The notes under the pieces: model-generated
Told to the model about the DNA's origin: nothing
What the model saw: only the letters and a program-made list of their open reading frames with translations
Databases searched by the model: none
Made by a program: the position numbers and the translations under genes
DNA from: Gammaproteobacteria bacterium
Lineage (GTDB): Bacteria; Pseudomonadota; Gammaproteobacteria; SZUA-229
Direction: 5' to 3'
DNA: 8,427 bases
Assembly (NCBI GenBank): GCA_029287815.1
Contig: JARFQK010000074.1
Span: forward strand, 1-8,427
In this document: positions 4,985 through 8,427 of the stretch, piece by piece
How the letters are laid out: each line of letters starts with the position of its first letter
How positions within the stretch are numbered: the stretch's first letter is position 1

Positions 4985-7938
4985 TGGACTATAAGAGTTT
5001 CCTTGCTTGCTTGGCTTGCACAGCAGTCTTATCCGGACCTGCTTTCGCACAGCAAGCGTCTGAGCAGGATGCCGATGCAACGGCGTCCTCGGAAGACGAG
5101 GAGGTGGTCGACGAGATCGTCGTTCGAGGTATCAGCGCCAGCTTAGCCAAATCTCTTGAGCAAAAGCGTTTAGCCGATCGTGCAGAAGATATCATCAGCG
5201 CTATTGACGTTTCGAAATTCCCCGATCAGAACGTCGCTGAATCGCTTCAGCGCGTACCGGGTGTGCAACTTCAGCGGGATAACGGCGAGGGCAGATTTGT
5301 TTCTGTACGTGGTCTGGGCCCGGAATTTAACGTCGTTACAATGAACGGCCGTCTGCTTGCTTCGGATTCGGCTGGACGAGAATTTAGTTTTGACACGCTA
5401 CCCTCTGAGCTCATTCAGTCTGCGGCAGTCATAAAAAGTCCAAGCGCAGATCTGTTGGAAGGGTCTATCGGCGGTACCGTTGATGTACGTACGGCACGCC
5501 CTTTCGATCTTCCGAACTTCCTGGTGGCAGGATCGGTGGGTGGCTCTGTCGAAACTGAACGAAGTGACTGGGGCCCACGTGCCAGTGGTCTCCTTAGCTG
5601 GACCAACGATGAAGACACCTTTGGCGTGTTGGTGACCGGAAACTATTCTGAGAGAAATTTCCAGCTCGATCGTGTTGATATAAATGGATATTTCAGAGCC
5701 TCAGAGCAAGGATTTGTTGATGAAGGTTGGCCTAACGTCTTAGGTTGTGAGGTCCCGGGTCCCTGCCCCGGCAATGCGACACTCAATGATGCCTGGGTCC
5801 CACAAGCAGTCGATTTTTTCCGAATCGATGACACGCGAACCCGTGAAACCTTCACCCTCACTGTACAAGCCAAACCAACAGATGCTGTCGAGGTGACGTT
5901 TGACACCCTCTACTCAAACTATACAACGACTTACGACCAATATGGTTTTGCGGTTTTCGCAAGGGACTTCGGAATCGGTGGCGCCGTTGTGGACGATATC
6001 GGGTTGAACATAGATGGTAACAATGATGGCGACCTGAGTGACCCTGAAGATCAGGTGGGCGCACGGGTGACCAACTTTACCAAGGCTGACGGAACATCAG
6101 ATATTATTCGTGCCGCTTTCCCTCGTGATACAGAGACTTTTCTCACTGGACTGAACATCGTTGCCGATCTGTCGGATACGCTGCTTGGTGAGTTCGATGT
6201 GTCTTACTCCAAAGCTCAAAATTCTGGTGTAAATCGCAACTACTTCTATGTTACCGGTGCGCCTTTAATCACCTGGTGGGAAGGTGGAGATGGAACGCCA
6301 CTGGATGTGGTTTACGATCAAGGAACAGGTCCGGTTCCTAACTTTAGTGCGGGGCCTGAAACCATGGATCCCGCCTATCAGCGTAGCCACTACATTCAAC
6401 GTGATGGACAGGACACCGAAGACGAAGTGCTTGATATAGCGCTGGACTTCAATCAACAACTTGATGGTAACCTGTTTTCCTCAGTGGATTTCGGTGCTCG
6501 CATCACCACTCGCGAAAAAACCATCATTGGCTCGTTCTCTGCTGACAATTATTGTTACGCAGTTTGTGGGCGATCAGTATTTGGAAGTGGGTTTGATTAT
6601 GACGAGACTGGTGTCTTTACAGGAACTGCCACAGACATTCTCGGCACTGTGGATGGTGACTTCATCCGTACACTCCCAATCATGGACCCGGTCGCCTACA
6701 TAAACGCACTGGACGCAGTAGTTCCCGGTTTGGCTGCCGGCCTGCAAGCGGTTCCTGTTGAGGCGCGAAGCGGTGTAATTGATGAAGAGGTCACTGCGCT
6801 CTTTGCCCAAATCAACTTTGACACGGAGGTTGGTGAGCTTCCGGTAAGCGGTAACTTCGGGCTGCGATTTGTCTCAACCGATCAAACAGCCACAGGTTCG
6901 GGTGGCAACCTGGTTGCCCTTCGGCCGTCCCTGACTGCGCAAGACACAGTGTTTATTTTCGACAATGAAGGTACGGCTTCCTTCAGCAATGATTATGACG
7001 ACATATTGCCGTCCTTGAATATTAAGGTACTCCTTACAGATGAGTTGGTTCTCAGGTTCGATGCATCGGAAGTAATCACACGCGCCACGCTCTCTAACCT
7101 GCTGCCTTCGATAACAAGCCTCGATCAGGGGTATCAGCGCGAGTCAATCAGCCGCGGCAACCCGGAACTGTCGCCGTTCGAAGCAACTCAATTTGGTGCA
7201 TCGCTGGAATGGTACTTTGATGAAACCGGTGCCGTTTTTGGATCCGTGTTTTATAAGGACCTGTCAAATCGCGTATTTCTTGCTCAGGTGCAGCGAACAT
7301 TTCCAGATGAAAACGGCACTGATCCCGCAGTGTACGCATCAGGTGGCGCAGTTGGGCAGCCTATCCAGGTTCTCGTGAGTCAGCCTCAGAATACTGGTCA
7401 AGAAGAAATTACTGGTGTCGAGATTGGTGTTCAAAAGACCTTTGACAATCTACCGGGATTCTGGAGCGGTTTCGGCGTCCAGGCGAATTATACCTTCCTC
7501 GACAGCGAAGCTTCCTACGACGAGGCTCTCGTTAGAGAGGTGTTTGGTGATGATTCCGATGGCGCAGAGAATTTCTTGCGGAATCCGCCCAGGCAAGGCC
7601 AAGGCCTTTCGGAGCATTCCTATAATGTTGTCGGCTTCTATGAGCATGATCTGTTCAGCGCACGTCTCGCTTACAACTGGAGAGACCAATACCTGCTTTC
7701 ACCAATTGCGGGTCCTAATGGCTGGGCGCTTTATGAAGAAGACAGGGGACAGCTCGATGCGAACATCAGTTTTAACGCGATTGACGGCGTGACAGTGTTC
7801 CTGGACGCGACAAATATACTTCAGGAGGAGTTCAGCCGCTTCTACGACAACGGCGATACTGTCGCCTTCGACGAGTTCTTCGAGAGCATGAACTATTATG
7901 GGCGGACGATAACAATTGGCGTGCGGGCTCGCTTCTGA
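4981..7938 (+). CDS. TonB-dependent outer-membrane receptor (Xanthomonas/Caulobacter type)
   Basis: This 985-residue TonB-dependent receptor has its plug near 60-200 and a C-terminal 22-strand barrel. Residues 1-23 form a signal peptide with a likely cut after AFA. VVDEIVVRG (42-50) is a TonB-box-like segment. Plug hallmarks are FPDQNVAESLQRVPGVQL (80-97), SVRGLGPEFN (108-117) and the end-of-plug pattern EGSIGGTVDVR. The chain ends in TITIGVRARF, with the terminal Phe that outer-membrane barrels use for insertion. Members of this branch typically import glycans or other large nutrients. The galactose genes nearby suggest a galactoside, but the ligand is not readable from sequence. DGNNDGDLSDPE (345-356) fits a 12-residue EF-hand calcium loop. 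The mature chain has only four cysteines, in two close pairs (256/262 and 525/529). ATG codons stand at 4981 and 4984; the first follows AAGGGGAG at normal spacing and overlaps the leader stop. GC content is visibly lower than in the symporter gene. Confidence 0.95.
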   Translation: MMDYKSFLACLACTAVLSGPAFAQQASEQDADATASSEDEEVVDEIVVRGISASLAKSLEQKRLADRAEDIISAIDVSKFPDQNVAESLQRVPGVQLQRDNGEGRFVSVRGLGPEFNVVTMNGRLLASDSAGREFSFDTLPSELIQSAAVIKSPSADLLEGSIGGTVDVRTARPFDLPNFLVAGSVGGSVETERSDWGPRASGLLSWTNDEDTFGVLVTGNYSERNFQLDRVDINGYFRASEQGFVDEGWPNVLGCEVPGPCPGNATLNDAWVPQAVDFFRIDDTRTRETFTLTVQAKPTDAVEVTFDTLYSNYTTTYDQYGFAVFARDFGIGGAVVDDIGLNIDGNNDGDLSDPEDQVGARVTNFTKADGTSDIIRAAFPRDTETFLTGLNIVADLSDTLLGEFDVSYSKAQNSGVNRNYFYVTGAPLITWWEGGDGTPLDVVYDQGTGPVPNFSAGPETMDPAYQRSHYIQRDGQDTEDEVLDIALDFNQQLDGNLFSSVDFGARITTREKTIIGSFSADNYCYAVCGRSVFGSGFDYDETGVFTGTATDILGTVDGDFIRTLPIMDPVAYINALDAVVPGLAAGLQAVPVEARSGVIDEEVTALFAQINFDTEVGELPVSGNFGLRFVSTDQTATGSGGNLVALRPSLTAQDTVFIFDNEGTASFSNDYDDILPSLNIKVLLTDELVLRFDASEVITRATLSNLLPSITSLDQGYQRESISRGNPELSPFEATQFGASLEWYFDETGAVFGSVFYKDLSNRVFLAQVQRTFPDENGTDPAVYASGGAVGQPIQVLVSQPQNTGQEEITGVEIGVQKTFDNLPGFWSGFGVQANYTFLDSEASYDEALVREVFGDDSDGAENFLRNPPRQGQGLSEHSYNVVGFYEHDLFSARLAYNWRDQYLLSPIAGPNGWALYEEDRGQLDANISFNAIDGVTVFLDATNILQEEFSRFYDNGDTVAFDEFFESMNYYGRTITIGVRARF

Positions 7939-7960
7939 TTCGTGTCCGTTGATCATGTTT

Positions 7961-7993
7961 GGCGGTATCGGCTTCCCCCGGGTCGATACCGCC
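7961..7993. terminator. Hairpin between convergent genes, possible bidirectional terminator
   Basis: GGCGGTATCG (7961-7970) and CGATACCGCC (7984-7993) form a perfect 10-base-pair stem with a 13-base loop, beginning 22 bases after the receptor stop. The position between two converging genes suits a shared terminator. Neither side carries a clear T-tract (TTGCATG to the right, AAACATG on the other strand), so it may instead protect the mRNA end or work with another factor. Confidence 0.5.
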
Positions 7994-8137
7994 TTGCATG
8001 TGCCTGATGGATCAGTTCAGGCAATGCCAGGAATTCCCAAAACAACCGCTATGTTGACGACATGCGGGCCGCGCAGCGGCCGATAATCCCTCCGGGCGCG
8101 ATTGGATTTGAGGGCGCCGGTCGTTGCCGCGGTAGCC
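7994..8137. other. Gene-free spacer between receptor and oxidoreductase genes
   Basis: I see no credible coding frame here. It contains one compact GC-rich inverted repeat, GGCCGC-GCA-GCGGCC (8067-8081), without an adjacent T-run. Otherwise nothing is recognisable. It is the 3' side of both flanking genes, so no promoter is expected. Confidence 0.5.
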
Positions 8138-8427
8138 TTACGGCTCACTGATGCGCAGCATCACTTTGCCCGTGCGACCGGGTCGCGTGGCGGCGGCGAT
8201 GGCTTCGCTCACCTGGTCCAGCCCGAATGTCTCCGTTACCCCGGTGTCGAACATGCCCCTGACCATCAGGCGCCTGACCGTACGCAGTACGCCGAGCAGC
8301 CGAAGTGGCGATTGTTCTGCCAACCAGTTCGGTAGCAGGAACCCGTATATTCCGGCGCCAGGCATCATCAGGTCCCGCAGCGGCACGGTCAAGGGGCTGT
8401 TCGCCAGCGTCCCGTAAACGAGCAGGC
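8138..8427 (-). CDS. MDR-superfamily NAD(P)-dependent oxidoreductase, C-terminal part
   Basis: Only the last 95 residues are in the window; the gene runs off the right edge, so its start and N-terminal half are unseen. The visible part reads VYGTLANSPLTVPLRDLMM, then a predicted substrate-side helix region (GIYGFLLPNWLAEQ), and ends TFGLDQVSEAIAAATRPGRTGKVMLRI. This is typical of the quinone-oxidoreductase/zinc-type alcohol dehydrogenase-like MDR family, in which the closing segment completes the catalytic domain after the nucleotide-binding fold. No zinc-ligand motif falls in this portion, so zinc dependence and substrate cannot be judged. It converges on the receptor gene and shares the hairpin at 7961-7993, so it is probably a separate transcription unit with no demonstrated link to galactose use. 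The stop is TAA at 8140-8138. Confidence 0.82.
   Translation of the reverse strand, partial: LLVYGTLANSPLTVPLRDLMMPGAGIYGFLLPNWLAEQSPLRLLGVLRTVRRLMVRGMFDTGVTETFGLDQVSEAIAAATRPGRTGKVMLRISEP

Noticed and set aside
8134..8145. AGCC-TTAC-GGCT mini-hairpin at the oxidoreductase stop codon
   Set aside because: A four-base-pair stem is expected by chance at this length, and no T-run follows.

Overview
The window looks like a galactose-uptake and galactose-catabolism locus from a Gram-negative bacterium. A large TonB-dependent outer-membrane receptor of the Xanthomonas/Caulobacter type, a vSGLT-like sodium/sugar symporter and an E. coli-sized GalT/GalK pair suggest a proteobacterium, most likely an environmental or marine gammaproteobacterium. 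That placement is an inference; no rRNA or taxonomic marker is present.

Layout. Positions 44-1609 (+) encode a sodium/solute symporter whose sugar-contact residues match those of the galactose transporter vSGLT. It overlaps by 7 bases an SMP-30/gluconolactonase-family sugar lactonase (1603-2502, +). Facing this pair and converging on it is a galK-galT operon on the minus strand (galK 3598-4761, galT 2547-3587, 10 bases apart). A control region of about 220 bases (4762-4980) separates galK from a divergent TonB-dependent receptor (4981-7938, +). This region holds a near-consensus sigma70 promoter for the receptor, a perfect short palindrome just upstream of galK, two repeated words, and a 25-codon open reading frame with a strong Shine-Dalgarno sequence whose stop codon overlaps the receptor start codon (ATGA). 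A hairpin at 7961-7993 lies in a gene-free stretch of about 200 bases before the C-terminal part of an MDR-family oxidoreductase (8138-8427, -), which runs off the right edge.

How the genes fit together (inference): the receptor imports a galactose-containing glycan or oligosaccharide across the outer membrane, and the SGLT-like symporter brings the free sugar across the inner membrane. GalK and GalT then pass it into the Leloir pathway. The lactonase coupled to the symporter hints at a second, oxidative branch (aldose to lactone to aldonate), but no sugar dehydrogenase or aldonate dehydratase is in the window.

The most unusual points are the coupled leader peptide with a possible Shine-Dalgarno-sequestering hairpin ahead of the receptor, a galactokinase whose family signature is altered at two sugar-pocket positions (His to Tyr, Tyr to Ile), and a textbook EF-hand-type calcium loop inside the receptor barrel. 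I saw no RNA genes, insertion sequences, CRISPR arrays or broken genes.
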